Of a DNA stretch of 64,000 bases, positions 1 to 7,906 are shown in pieces; within the stretch, counting starts at the first letter, position 1; each line of letters starts with the position of its first letter. The stretch is taken from contig JBMNVR010000002.1 of NCBI GenBank assembly GCA_050946935.1, forward strand, positions 175,629 to 239,628. The letters run 5' to 3'. The notes beneath the pieces are model-generated. The model did no database searches. It saw only the letters and a list, made by a program, of their open reading frames with translations, and was not told the origin of the DNA. Source of the stretch: UQRS01 sp050946935. Its GTDB lineage: Bacteria > Bacillota > Clostridia > Oscillospirales > Acutalibacteraceae. The position numbers and the translations under genes were made by a program.

Positions 1-51
1 GGACAGCATCCTCCTCTATCATCATTCGCAAACGTTGAGATCAAATAGGCG
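1..51 (-). other. Window edge downstream of rpmF, with a ribosome binding site for a gene off the edge
   Basis: On the minus strand this stretch continues past the rpmF stop and carries a strong Shine-Dalgarno (GAGGAGG) a few bases from the window edge, with no terminator-like hairpin before it. That suggests the yceD-rpmF transcript runs on into another minus-strand gene outside the window; in Firmicutes this is often plsX, but nothing of its coding sequence is visible here. Confidence 0.4.
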
Positions 52-234
52 TTAGGCTTCTTTTTTAATAACCTCACGGCCGTTGTAGTATCCGCACGCC
101 GCGCAAACACGGTGGGGACGCTTATACTCGCCGCAGCGATCGCATTTTACCAGGGCGGGAGCAGTGAGCTTCCACACATTGGAACGCCGCTTGTCGCGTC
201 TTGCTTTCGATGTCTTTCTCTTCGGTACTGCCAT
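52..234 (-). CDS. rpmF: 50S ribosomal protein L32
   Basis: Structural protein of the large ribosomal subunit. The 60-residue product has the usual basic N-terminus (AVPKRKTSKARRDKRRS) and a zinc-ribbon made by Cys31, Cys34, Cys44 and Cys47, so this is the zinc-binding (C+) form of L32 rather than the zinc-free paralogue some Firmicutes also carry. It lies 32 bases downstream of the YceD-family gene on the same strand, the widely conserved yceD-rpmF pair, and is probably transcribed from the promoter at 792-820. Length and sequence are typical; the identification is secure. Confidence 0.98.
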   Translation of the reverse strand: MAVPKRKTSKARRDKRRSNVWKLTAPALVKCDRCGEYKRPHRVCAACGYYNGREVIKKEA

Positions 235-266
235 TGCAGGGCACCTCCTTATATAAATTCCATCAT

Positions 267-764
267 TTACTTATTCAAAAGCTCCTGCAAGGCGGCCAGC
301 CGAGGATCCACCGTATCCCGCTTACAGCCGCAAGCCCCGTCGTTGAGGTTCGCGCCGCAGGTCGGGCAGATACCAAGGCAATCTTCCCTGCATAAATGCT
401 TCATGGGCAGAGTCAGAACCAGCTCGCTGAAGACCAGCTCTTCCAGATCGAGCTGCATGTCCGGCAAAACAAGAAAATCGTCGTTCCCCTCGGAATGAGA
501 GGCAGTGACCACAACCCGTTCAATCTGTACCGGATAGATTTTCTCCATATCGCGGCCGCAGCGGTCACACCGACCGTCATACACAGCCGTAACCGATAGA
601 GAGACCGTGACAACCTCCGCTCTTGCGAAAACGCCGCCCTGCACCGCCACCGGCTTTTGGAAAGGCTTTTCCCCGCTGAAAACCGCGTCGGAAAAATCAA
701 ATGAACAGTCGACCGGAAGCGCGTCCTTTTCCCCAAGGAAAAGAGGTTTTAAATCCAACAGCAT
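267..764 (-). CDS. YceD/DUF177 family protein
   Basis: Small soluble protein of the DUF177 (YceD) family, which is linked to ribosome and 23S rRNA biogenesis by its near-universal pairing with rpmF; the exact biochemical role in Firmicutes is unsettled. The 165-residue product starts MLLDLKPLF at 764, preceded by GGGGTGA; a longer in-frame reading to 854 would run through the promoter and is rejected. Two cysteine pairs are visible, one CDRC near the middle and a C-terminal cluster (CREDC, CPTC, CGC), consistent with zinc binding. It is followed at once by rpmF. Confidence 0.93.
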   Translation of the reverse strand: MLLDLKPLFLGEKDALPVDCSFDFSDAVFSGEKPFQKPVAVQGGVFARAEVVTVSLSVTAVYDGRCDRCGRDMEKIYPVQIERVVVTASHSEGNDDFLVLPDMQLDLEELVFSELVLTLPMKHLCREDCLGICPTCGANLNDGACGCKRDTVDPRLAALQELLNK

Positions 765-791
765 AGGCTCACCCCAATTGTCACACCGATT

Positions 792-820
792 ATTATATCT
801 TCCATACCTTGCTTTGTCAA
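792..820 (-). promoter_or_regulatory. Sigma-A promoter of the yceD-rpmF operon
   Basis: Reading the minus strand, TTGACA (820-815) is followed after 17 bases by TATAAT (797-792), both perfect consensus hexamers, about 28 bases upstream of the yceD start codon at 764. Confidence 0.9.
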
Positions 821-894
821 GAGAAATTTTCAAAAACGCCGCAAATGATTTCATTTATCCGTTTGTGCGGAAAAGGCGTGGAAAAGGCAGAAAT

Positions 895-927
895 CTGCCC
901 GCGAAAACCGACGGCCTTCGCGGGCAG
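895..927 (-). terminator. Hairpin downstream of the P-loop gene
   Basis: A perfect 10-bp inverted repeat, CTGCCCGCGA (895-904) with TCGCGGGCAG (918-927), lies about 50 bases past the stop of the P-loop gene on the minus strand. The T-rich tract after it is weak, so it is a probable rather than certain terminator. Confidence 0.5.
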
Positions 928-976
928 GAAAACCAAACGCAACAAAAGATACAGAAGATCTGTCTTTTTCAAAAAA

Positions 977-1393
977 TCAGAATTTTTCCGCGACCTCAAA
1001 CACCTCAGCCGGAAGATCAGCAACGTCGCAGGATACAGTAAAGACGAATTTGGTATCCGACTCGGTAGAAAGCTTTGCCACCCGTTTTAAGAATCCGGCC
1101 AGCGCGCCATAGTCCCGGCCTCCGATTCGCAGGGTTGCGTCGACAAAAATATCGGTTACATCATAATTTCCCGCGCAAATGCCGGCCAGAAGACCGTAAA
1201 ATGCGTCATATCCGGCAATGCCGTAAACAACCGTATCCACCAAGCGGACCTTATGTGTCAGATCAAATTTGAGAGCCGGACCCTGCTCGACGCAGACGAC
1301 GTTTCCGTTGGAACTCTCAGCGGCGGCGTTGACCGCCTCAATCAGTTTTTTGGTTTTTCCCGAGCCGCGGTTTCCGATAATCAGTTGAATCAT
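977..1393 (-). CDS. Small P-loop NTPase-like protein of unknown function
   Basis: A 138-residue protein that begins with a canonical Walker A motif (GNRGSGKT, residues 7-14) right after a hydrophobic beta strand, the layout of a P-loop NTPase core. A DIFVDATLRI strand near residue 82 could be the Walker B region, and the rest resembles a compact alpha/beta fold with no extra domain. I do not recognise a named family with certainty; similar short P-loop proteins occur in Clostridia without a known function. It starts 64 bases after the pgi stop with no terminator between, so it is probably cotranscribed with pgi. A nucleotide-binding role is inferred from the motif only. Confidence 0.75.
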   Translation of the reverse strand: MIQLIIGNRGSGKTKKLIEAVNAAAESSNGNVVCVEQGPALKFDLTHKVRLVDTVVYGIAGYDAFYGLLAGICAGNYDVTDIFVDATLRIGGRDYGALAGFLKRVAKLSTESDTKFVFTVSCDVADLPAEVFEVAEKF

Positions 1394-1457
1394 TTGTATC
1401 AGCTCCTATTCTTTTAATCCGGCCGGCCTCGCAAGAGGACCCGCGCCGGTATCTGGA

Positions 1458-2798
1458 TCATTTGCCCAGCCGTGCCTCCAGCTCCGCCTTGGCCGACTCA
1501 TATCCCGGCTTGCCGAGAAGAGCGAACATGTTTTTCTTATAACTCTCTACCCCCGGCTGATCGAAGGGGTTGACCCCCAGCAGATAGCCCGAGACGGCAC
1601 AGGCCTTCTCAAAGAAATAGATCAGCCAGCCCAGGTGATATTCGTCCGCCTTATCAAGCGAGATCACGAGATTGGGCACGCCGCCGTCAGTATGTGCGAG
1701 CACCGTCCCCTCGAACGCTTTTCGATTAATATAGGACATCGGCTTTCCGGCAAGAAAGTTCAGGCCGTCGCCGTCCTCCTTTTCCTCCTGGATTACGACG
1801 TCGCTGCCGCCGTCGGCGATCGTGACGACCGTTTCAAGCAGCATGCGGCGGCCGTCCTGAATATACTGCCCCATCGAGTGCAGGTCGGTCGAGAATATGA
1901 CCGAGGCCGGGAACAGCCCCTTGCCGTCCTTGCCCTCGCTCTCGCCGAAAAGCTGCTTAAACCATTCAGCCATCATCTGGAACCGCGGCTCGTAAGAGAC
2001 CAGCAGCTCAACCGCCTTGCCGCTGCGGTAAAAGGCATTGCGCAGCGCGGCGTAGGTGTAACAGTCGTTTTCCGAAAGCTCGGGAGAGCTGTACGCCTCC
2101 CTCGCGGCGGCGGCGCCCTGCATCAGGGCGGAGATGTCGGCGCCGGACACGGCGATCGGCAGAAGGCCGACAGCCGTCAGCACCGAAAAACGGCCACCCA
2201 CGTCGTCAGGGATCACAAAACTCTCATACCCCTCGCGGTCGGCAAGCTGTTTTAGCGTACCGCGCGCCTTGTCGGTCGTACAGTAGATGCGGCGGGCAGC
2301 CTCCTCCTCCCCATAGCGGGAGATAAGCAGCTCACGGAAAACGCGGAAGGCGATGGCCGGCTCGGTCGTCGTGCCGGATTTGGAAATGATATTGACCGAC
2401 ACCCGCTTGCCCTCGCACAGCTCCAGCAGGTCGGACAGCGCCTGCCCGCTGATACTGTTGCCGGCAAAATAAATATCAGGGGTGTCCTTTTTCTTTGCGT
2501 TGTACAAAGGGGAGTGCAAAAACTCAATCGCGGCGCGCGCCCCAAGGTAAGAGCCGCCGATGCCGATCACAATCAGGATGTCGGTGTCGGACTGAATTTT
2601 CTTCGCCGCCTTGCGGATGCGATCAAATTCGGCCTTGTCGTAGGCAACCGGCAGATCCAGCCAGCCCAAAAAATCGCTGCCGAGACCGACACCGGTATGC
2701 AACGTTTCATGGGCGGCCTTTACCTGCGGAACAAGACCCTTGAGATCGTTTTCCCGCAAAAAGCCGGAGGCAAACGCTGAAGTAAATTGAACAGACAT
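1458..2798 (-). CDS. pgi: Glucose-6-phosphate isomerase
   Basis: Interconverts glucose 6-phosphate and fructose 6-phosphate in the cytoplasm, the second step of glycolysis. The 446-residue length matches the Gram-positive form of the enzyme. Visible family motifs are the GIGGSYLGA sugar-phosphate-binding loop, SKSGTTTEP of the first SIS domain, GGRFSVLTAVGLLP, and a C-terminal VESYKKN segment holding the active-site lysine. The gene has its own promoter (2857-2885) and is followed by the small P-loop gene. The other glycolytic gene pfkA lies about 7 kb away on the same strand. Confidence 0.98.
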   Translation of the reverse strand: MSVQFTSAFASGFLRENDLKGLVPQVKAAHETLHTGVGLGSDFLGWLDLPVAYDKAEFDRIRKAAKKIQSDTDILIVIGIGGSYLGARAAIEFLHSPLYNAKKKDTPDIYFAGNSISGQALSDLLELCEGKRVSVNIISKSGTTTEPAIAFRVFRELLISRYGEEEAARRIYCTTDKARGTLKQLADREGYESFVIPDDVGGRFSVLTAVGLLPIAVSGADISALMQGAAAAREAYSSPELSENDCYTYAALRNAFYRSGKAVELLVSYEPRFQMMAEWFKQLFGESEGKDGKGLFPASVIFSTDLHSMGQYIQDGRRMLLETVVTIADGGSDVVIQEEKEDGDGLNFLAGKPMSYINRKAFEGTVLAHTDGGVPNLVISLDKADEYHLGWLIYFFEKACAVSGYLLGVNPFDQPGVESYKKNMFALLGKPGYESAKAELEARLGK

Positions 2799-2856
2799 GA
2801 ATCGTCCTCCAAAAAAGTAAAAACTGAAAACAAAGTACAGGCTTTGCTTTGATTAT

Positions 2857-2885
2857 ATATTACAATATTGTCCCCGCCTTTTCAA
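2857..2885 (-). promoter_or_regulatory. Sigma-A promoter of pgi
   Basis: On the minus strand TTGAAA (2885-2880), a 17-base spacer and TAATAT (2862-2857) lie about 60 bases upstream of the pgi ATG, in an AT-rich gap of 149 bases. Confidence 0.75.
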
Positions 2886-2947
2886 GGGGAATTGTAAAAC
2901 TTATCTAAAAATTTACAGTTTCGTTAAATATGTCAGAATACTTTTGT

Positions 2948-4198
2948 TTAAAGTGCGAAAAGGCTTTGCAAAAGTCGGCTGAGGGCCGCGAAAAATGACA
3001 TTTTCTCAACCGACTCTCCCGCTGTCAGCTCTATCCTCCCAAGTTCCTCTCCGTCAAGAGTGAGGACAATTTCCCCAAGCTTCTGACCGGCCCCCACCGG
3101 AGCCTCAACCGCCTCAACCATAGAGCAGTCCTGCACGATTTCTCCTTCCCTCCCCTTGGAGACAAGCAGAGACAGCGGCGCACCGAAGGTAACCGATACG
3201 CTTTCAGCCGTGCCTCCGGAAACCGGAACGTTTTGCAACAATTCTTCGGCCGGAGAAATCTCCACCCGCGCATAGCTGGCAAAACCGTAGTCGAGTAACT
3301 GCCTTGCCGCGTTAAAACGATCCTTGCTGTTTTCCGACCCCATAACAACGGCCACCAGCTCCATGCCATTGCGCGCAGCGGAGGCGCTCAGACAATGTCC
3401 CGCCGTGCTGGTCGTCCCGGTCTTAAGGCCGGTCGCCCCCTCATAAAAGCGGATCAGCTTGTTGGTGTTGACCAGCTCCGACTGGCCGCCGCGCAGACTG
3501 TCCATCCAGACAGTCGAATAATTCTTCACCAGCTCGTGCCGCAGCAGTTCGGCCGACATGAGCGCCACATCTCTCGCGGTCGTCAGATGCCCCTCGGCAT
3601 CCAAACCGGTCGCGTTAACAAAAGTGGTGTTCTGCATGCCGAGTTCGATGGCCCGGGCGTTCATTTTGGCGACAAAGGCCTCCTCCGTGCCGGCGACCAG
3701 TTCAGCCAACGCGACTGTCGCATCGTTGGCCGAGGCGATGAAGGCGGCTTTCAGCAGCTCGTCAACCGTCATGGTCTCTCCCGGCTCAAGCCAGATCTGC
3801 GACCCGCCCATCGAGCAGGCGTATTCGCTTGCAGAGACCTGGGTGTCCAGCGCAAAGTTCCCCTTGTCGAACGCCTCCATCACCAACAACAGCGACATAA
3901 TTTTGGTGATCGAAGCAGGCGCAAGCCGCTCATCCGGATTCTGCTCAAACAGCAACCGACCGGTTGAAATCTCTAACAGGACGGCGCTTTTAGCTGAGAC
4001 TTCGCTCACGCCGCTTGCCAAGGCCGGCACCGATTCATCCAACGGCTCGTACGGATCTTCTCCCGCATATTCTGTGAAAACGCCGCTCGTTTCGGCCGCC
4101 GTGCCGGATACCTCATCTGCCCGCGCGGGCACGGCAAATCCGATCGCCATACAAACGGCCAGCAAAACGGCCGCCGCGGATTTCAGACGCTTTTTCAT
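2948..4198 (-). CDS. D-alanyl-D-alanine carboxypeptidase (penicillin-binding protein 5/DacF type)
   Basis: Secreted serine peptidase that trims the terminal D-Ala of peptidoglycan stem peptides. From the ATG at 4198 (SD AAAGGGTG) the 416-residue protein has a signal peptide (MKKRLK then a hydrophobic stretch ending PARA), the S11 peptidase core with SITK (Ser96, Lys99), SAN (156-158) and KTG (259-261), a C-terminal PBP5-type beta domain, and a final amphipathic helix (FFAALSRLLQSLFAL) that would hold it to the membrane surface. The in-frame extension to 4387 is not coding-like and crosses the likely promoter. A second enzyme of the family is encoded at 25459-26583. Whether this one acts in vegetative growth or sporulation cannot be told from sequence. 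Confidence 0.95.
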   Translation of the reverse strand: MKKRLKSAAAVLLAVCMAIGFAVPARADEVSGTAAETSGVFTEYAGEDPYEPLDESVPALASGVSEVSAKSAVLLEISTGRLLFEQNPDERLAPASITKIMSLLLVMEAFDKGNFALDTQVSASEYACSMGGSQIWLEPGETMTVDELLKAAFIASANDATVALAELVAGTEEAFVAKMNARAIELGMQNTTFVNATGLDAEGHLTTARDVALMSAELLRHELVKNYSTVWMDSLRGGQSELVNTNKLIRFYEGATGLKTGTTSTAGHCLSASAARNGMELVAVVMGSENSKDRFNAARQLLDYGFASYARVEISPAEELLQNVPVSGGTAESVSVTFGAPLSLLVSKGREGEIVQDCSMVEAVEAPVGAGQKLGEIVLTLDGEELGRIELTAGESVEKMSFFAALSRLLQSLFAL

Positions 4199-4322
4199 TG
4201 TACTACACCCTTTCACAAACGGCGGAATGATCCCGGTTGCTGCTCCGTATTCAACCTGTCCCGCCGAACCCGTATTGCACCGGATCGGCGTATACATCCT
4301 TTCCCTATGCAATACCTCTGTT

Positions 4323-4350
4323 TTTATAAAGTATATGTAGATACAAACAA
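4323..4350 (-). promoter_or_regulatory. Possible promoter of the D-Ala-D-Ala carboxypeptidase gene
   Basis: On the minus strand TTGTTT (4350-4345), 16 bases, then TATAAA (4328-4323). It lies about 125 bases upstream of the start codon in the 358-base divergent gap 4199-4556, where I see no other gene. The match is moderate and a sporulation sigma factor could be used instead. Confidence 0.45.
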
Positions 4351-4556
4351 AATTAGTTCTGTAAAACCAAAAACATGCAGAAAGCACAGAGGGTTTGCTC
4401 CTTCGGAAGTTTCATCGCTCCGTCGAGGCCGACAGATCGATGTTTTCCGCCGGCCTTTACAGCACAGGCAACTTTTTTGATCCGACCGCATATACATAGG
4501 ATAAACCCGTATGGATTCCGGCGGATCACGCCGGTGAATTGAAGGAGGACGAACCC

Positions 4557-5849
4557 TTGACCATTCATATCGTCAAACCCGGAGAAACCCTGTATCAAAT
4601 CGCCCAAAATTACGGTATCCCGCTGCGCGATGTAATCGACGCAAACGACATCCGGAACCCGGACCGGATTGCCGTAGGCCAGACCATCATCATCCCATTC
4701 CAGAGCAACACGCATGTTGTAAAAAGCGGCCAGTCCCTATATACGATTGCGAGCCGGCACGGCATCACACTTGACGCACTGATCGCGGCCAACCCCGATA
4801 TTCAGCCGCCGTACACCATTTATCCCGGGCAGATCATCAACATACCCGGCGGGACAGAGAAGCTGGGCACGATCGAGGTCAACGGATTTTTGTATTCCGA
4901 CATCACCTCGGAAACGCTCAACCGGACGCTGCCGCATCTGACCTACGCCAGCATTTTCAGCACCAACGTCACCGCCTCCGGCGGCCTGATGCCGCCGAAC
5001 GGAGAGGGGCGGATCATCTCGGCCGCGCGAAGCAACAACGTAGCGCCGCTGATGGTTCTGACCAATTTAGAGGAAGGGCAAGGCTTTAATTCTGAAACAA
5101 TCAGCGCGTTTTTATCCAGCCGGGCAGCGGTCGACCGCCTGATTGCCAATGTGCTGGAGGCTGTGCGCACCAAGCGCTATTACGGCGTTAACGTCGATTT
5201 TGAATACATTCCACCGGAGCAGCGGGAGAATTTTATACAATTTCTCCGCCGCCTGAAAAACGCGCTGCAAAGCGCCGGATACCCTCTGTTCGTCTGTCTC
5301 GCGCCCAAAATTTCGGACGATCAGCAGGGATTGCTGTACGAGGCGCATGACTACGCCGCAGTGGGTGAGATCGCTGACCGGGTCATTATCATGACCTATG
5401 AGTGGGGGTACATTGCCGGGCCGCCGATGGCCGTCTCTCCTTACATCGAGGTGCGAAAGGTCTTGGACTATGCCGTCTCGCGCATTCCGGCCGACAAGCT
5501 GCTCATGAGCCTGCCGGGTTACGGCTATGACTGGACCCTGCCTTTCAACCGGGGAGACAGGGCACAAAATCTTTCCATTACACAGGCGACCGAGCTGGCG
5601 GCGCGGTACGGCGCGGAAATCCAGTTCGACGAGGACGCGATGACCCCCTTCTTCACCTATTACGACAGCGAAGGACGAGAACATATCGTCTGGTTTGAGG
5701 ATGCGGTCAGCGCCGACGCCAAGCTGCGCCTGGTACACGAATACGGGTTGGCCGGCGTAAGCTATTGGACCATCAACCAGTTCTGGCCCCAGAACTGGGC
5801 GGCGCTGGACGCCCTGTACGACGTGAAGAAGGTACTGCCAGCCCGGTAA
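4557..5849 (+). CDS. LysM-LysM-glycoside hydrolase family 18 protein (YaaH/SleL-like)
   Basis: Predicted peptidoglycan-binding glucosaminidase-type enzyme related to the spore-cortex proteins YaaH and SleL. The product has two LysM domains (about residues 2-46 and 51-97) and a GH18 barrel from about 105 to the end, with the catalytic segment GVNVDFEY carrying the acid glutamate. The start is a TTG at 4557, 8 bases after AAGGAGG; the upstream in-frame TTG at 4539 overlaps that Shine-Dalgarno and is rejected. There is no signal peptide, as in YaaH-type proteins deposited on the spore from the mother cell. Spore role is inferred from family and architecture. Confidence 0.92.
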   Translation: MTIHIVKPGETLYQIAQNYGIPLRDVIDANDIRNPDRIAVGQTIIIPFQSNTHVVKSGQSLYTIASRHGITLDALIAANPDIQPPYTIYPGQIINIPGGTEKLGTIEVNGFLYSDITSETLNRTLPHLTYASIFSTNVTASGGLMPPNGEGRIISAARSNNVAPLMVLTNLEEGQGFNSETISAFLSSRAAVDRLIANVLEAVRTKRYYGVNVDFEYIPPEQRENFIQFLRRLKNALQSAGYPLFVCLAPKISDDQQGLLYEAHDYAAVGEIADRVIIMTYEWGYIAGPPMAVSPYIEVRKVLDYAVSRIPADKLLMSLPGYGYDWTLPFNRGDRAQNLSITQATELAARYGAEIQFDEDAMTPFFTYYDSEGREHIVWFEDAVSADAKLRLVHEYGLAGVSYWTINQFWPQNWAALDALYDVKKVLPAR

Positions 5850-5893
5850 TCCCCTTCTTTTTCTTGTAAACAAGCGCAAAAAGCAGTATAATT

Positions 5894-6307
5894 TAAGAAA
5901 TAGCCGCCAGATCGGAGCAGAACGAAAAGAACCTCCGGCGGCGGGTATTTCTTGTCGCCGTGTCTCCCGGTTGTCATGCGAAAGCATGACGAGGGGGACG
6001 GCATCGAAACCGTTTTTTATTGCGGAGCAATAAGAAATAGCCGCCAGATCGGAGCAGAACGAAAAGGACCTCCGGCGGCGGGTATTTCTTGTCGCCGTGT
6101 CTCCCGGTTGTCATGCGAAAGCATGACGAGGGAGACGGCATCGAAACCGTTTTTTATTGCGGAGCAATAAGAAATAGCCGCCAGATCGGAGCAGAACGAA
6201 AAGGACCTCCGGCGGCGGGTATTTCTTGTCGCCGTGTCTCCCGGTTGTCATGCGAAAGCATGGCGAGGGAGACGGCATCGAAATCGTGTTTTTTATTGCG
6301 GAGCAAT
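5894..6307. repeat. Three tandem copies of a 137-139 bp structured repeat
   Basis: Unit 1 runs 5894-6030, unit 2 6031-6167 (both 137 bp) and unit 3 6168-6306 (139 bp, with two extra bases in its distal part). The copies are nearly identical. Each unit can form three hairpins: AAGAAATA+GCCGCC (5895-5908) with GGCGGC and TATTTCTT (5937-5953); a two-tier stem of GTCTCCC/GGGGGAC around GTCATGC-GAAA-GCATGAC (5962-5999) closed by a GNRA tetraloop; and TTATTGC-GGA-GCAATAA (6017-6033). The few differences between copies keep pairing: GGGGGAC in unit 1 against GGGAGAC in units 2 and 3, and GCATGGC in unit 3, exchange Watson-Crick for G-U pairs. 137 is not a multiple of 3, so reading frames through it are not conserved. 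I do not recognise the family. Confidence 0.9.
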
Positions 6308-6315
6308 AAACAATA

Positions 6316-6416
6316 TACCATCGGCGGTAGGGAAATCCCTGCACTCCAGCGGAAACGCACCAAACCCCGGCGTTTTCCGGGGGCAAAAATGCTTGACGTC
6401 CCGACCGCCGATGGTA
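6316..6416. repeat. 101-bp element bounded by a perfect 13-bp inverted repeat
   Basis: The left arm TACCATCGGCGGT (6316-6328) is repeated inverted as ACCGCCGATGGTA (6404-6416). AGGGA just inside the left arm also matches TCCC just inside the right arm, and an internal CCCCGG...CCGGGG hairpin lies near 6365-6382. It directly follows the tandem structured repeats and ends 19 bases before the start codon of the next gene. It could be a 5' untranslated RNA fold or a miniature inverted-repeat relic; no flanking target duplication is evident to me. Confidence 0.75.
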
Positions 6417-6435
6417 AAATTCTGAGGGTATTTTC

Positions 6436-7641
6436 ATGAAAAGACTGTTTGCATTGCTGCTGATCCTCCTTTTGCCGCTGGCCGGCTGCACCGTCCCGGA
6501 CCCCGCGAAAGAAGAGGCGTCCTCCGCCGTCTCGGCCGGGCCGGAGCTGCGGGGAATCTGGATCTCCTATTACGAACTGAGCTTCGGCTGTCTGCCGGAG
6601 GCGGAATTCCGCTCCAAAATCGGGGAAATGTTTGACCGTGCGGCCGACTATGGGCTGAACGCGGTTTTTGTCCATCTTCGAGCCAACAGCGACGCTTTTT
6701 ACCCCTCTGCCCTGTTTCCCTGGGCTCGGCAATTCACCGGAACGGACGGAAGTACGCCGGATTTCGACACCCTCGCCGTAATGATTGAGGAGGCTCACAC
6801 CCGCGGCCTGTCCTTCCACGGTTGGCTGAACCCCTATCGCATTGCCGGCAGCTATGATGGTATCGAAACTCTGCATGACCGTCAGCCGGCCAAAACCTGG
6901 CTGACCGACGGCAACAGCGCCAACGACGGATGGGCGGTAGAGGCTGCCGGCGGCCTTTACTACAATCCCGGCGTGGAAGAGGTCCAACGCCTGATTCTCG
7001 ACGGCGTGCGGGAGATTGCGGAAACCTACCCGCTCGATGGCATTCATTTTGACGATTATTTCTATCCCACAACCGATGAAAGCTTCGACGCAACGGCCTA
7101 TGCCGCCTATCGTGAGACGGCCGGCAGCGGCGTCATGTCGCTCGGCGACTGGCGGCGAACCAATGTGAACGCGTTGGTCGCGGGGGTTTACAGCATTTGC
7201 AAAAGCTATGGCAAAATCTTTGGGATCAGTCCGGCGGCTGCCATTTCCAAAGATCACAGCGACCGCAACTACACCGAGCTGTATGCCGATCTGCCGCTTT
7301 GGATGTCAACAGCCGGCTATGTTGACTATGTTGTGCCGCAGCTTTATTTCGGATTTGAATACCCGTATCAAAATTTTTGCTTTGATAACCTGATTAAAAA
7401 CTGGATCGAGCTTCCCCGCCTGGATTCGGTCAAGCTGTACATCGGCCTCGCCGCATATAAAATCGGGACCGAAGACGCCGGATCGGTAGAATGGACGATC
7501 TCCGGCGACATTCTGAAGCGACAGGCGTTGCTGGCAAGAGAAGCCGGCTGCCACGGGTTTGTTCTTTATTCCTACACGGCTTTTACAAACCAGGAGGCAT
7601 TATTCCAAACCCAGATGCAAAATTTAAAGACCGTGCTTTAG
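6436..7641 (+). CDS. Lipoprotein with glycosyl-hydrolase-like GHL10 (DUF187, YngK-type) domain
   Basis: Predicted membrane-anchored extracytoplasmic glycoside hydrolase acting on cell-wall or related glycans. The 401-residue product has a lipoprotein signal (MKRLFALLLILLLPLAGC, lipobox LAGC with Cys18) followed by a short linker and a GHL10/DUF187 TIM-barrel domain from about residue 36 to 360, including ELRGIWISYYELS at its start and the HFDDYFYP strand typical of this family. The ATG at 6436 follows GAGGG at 6424-6428. Substrate is unknown; related YngK-type proteins are grouped with peptidoglycan-active lipoproteins. It is followed by a strong hairpin shared with the convergent gene. Confidence 0.9.
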   Translation: MKRLFALLLILLLPLAGCTVPDPAKEEASSAVSAGPELRGIWISYYELSFGCLPEAEFRSKIGEMFDRAADYGLNAVFVHLRANSDAFYPSALFPWARQFTGTDGSTPDFDTLAVMIEEAHTRGLSFHGWLNPYRIAGSYDGIETLHDRQPAKTWLTDGNSANDGWAVEAAGGLYYNPGVEEVQRLILDGVREIAETYPLDGIHFDDYFYPTTDESFDATAYAAYRETAGSGVMSLGDWRRTNVNALVAGVYSICKSYGKIFGISPAAAISKDHSDRNYTELYADLPLWMSTAGYVDYVVPQLYFGFEYPYQNFCFDNLIKNWIELPRLDSVKLYIGLAAYKIGTEDAGSVEWTISGDILKRQALLAREAGCHGFVLYSYTAFTNQEALFQTQMQNLKTVL

Positions 7642-7726
7642 TGAACCCGCTTCATCCGCAGTAAATCAACATCTATGCACAGCGTATTTCAGGCGCGTCC
7701 ACACCGCGCGGCTGCTTTGGACTGTG

Positions 7727-7772
7727 AGAAGGGCGGCCTACAGGTTTACATAAATCTGTAGGCCGCCCTTCT
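7727..7772. terminator. 17-bp perfect hairpin between convergent genes
   Basis: AGAAGGGCGGCCTACAG (7727-7743) pairs perfectly with CTGTAGGCCGCCCTTCT (7756-7772) across a 12-base loop. It sits in the 265-base gap between two converging genes, which fits a bidirectional transcription stop, but neither side has the usual T-run, so it may act another way. The rest of 7642-7906 shows nothing recognisable. Confidence 0.6.
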
Positions 7773-7906
7773 GTCCGAATTGCAAAATGGCCGAAATTCT
7801 GCCGATTTCCGGACGCTTTCTCCCTGTCGGGTTTCACACATCGCCTCTGCCATTTTTTTCAAATCATTTTCAATTCAAAACCGTGTAAAATAATTTTGCC
7901 AAAAGC

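Noticed and set aside
6393..6420. A promoter-like TTGACG-16-TAAAAT just before the GHL10 lipoprotein gene
   Set aside because: Transcription would start about at the Shine-Dalgarno (6424-6428), leaving no usable leader, and the spacer is the arm of the inverted repeat, so the match is probably chance.
5952..6439. Open frames reading through the tandem repeats on the plus strand, with near-identical peptide blocks
   Set aside because: The frames follow from repetition of the same DNA, the 137-base period changes frame each unit, and there is no ribosome site; the structure of the DNA explains the signal.
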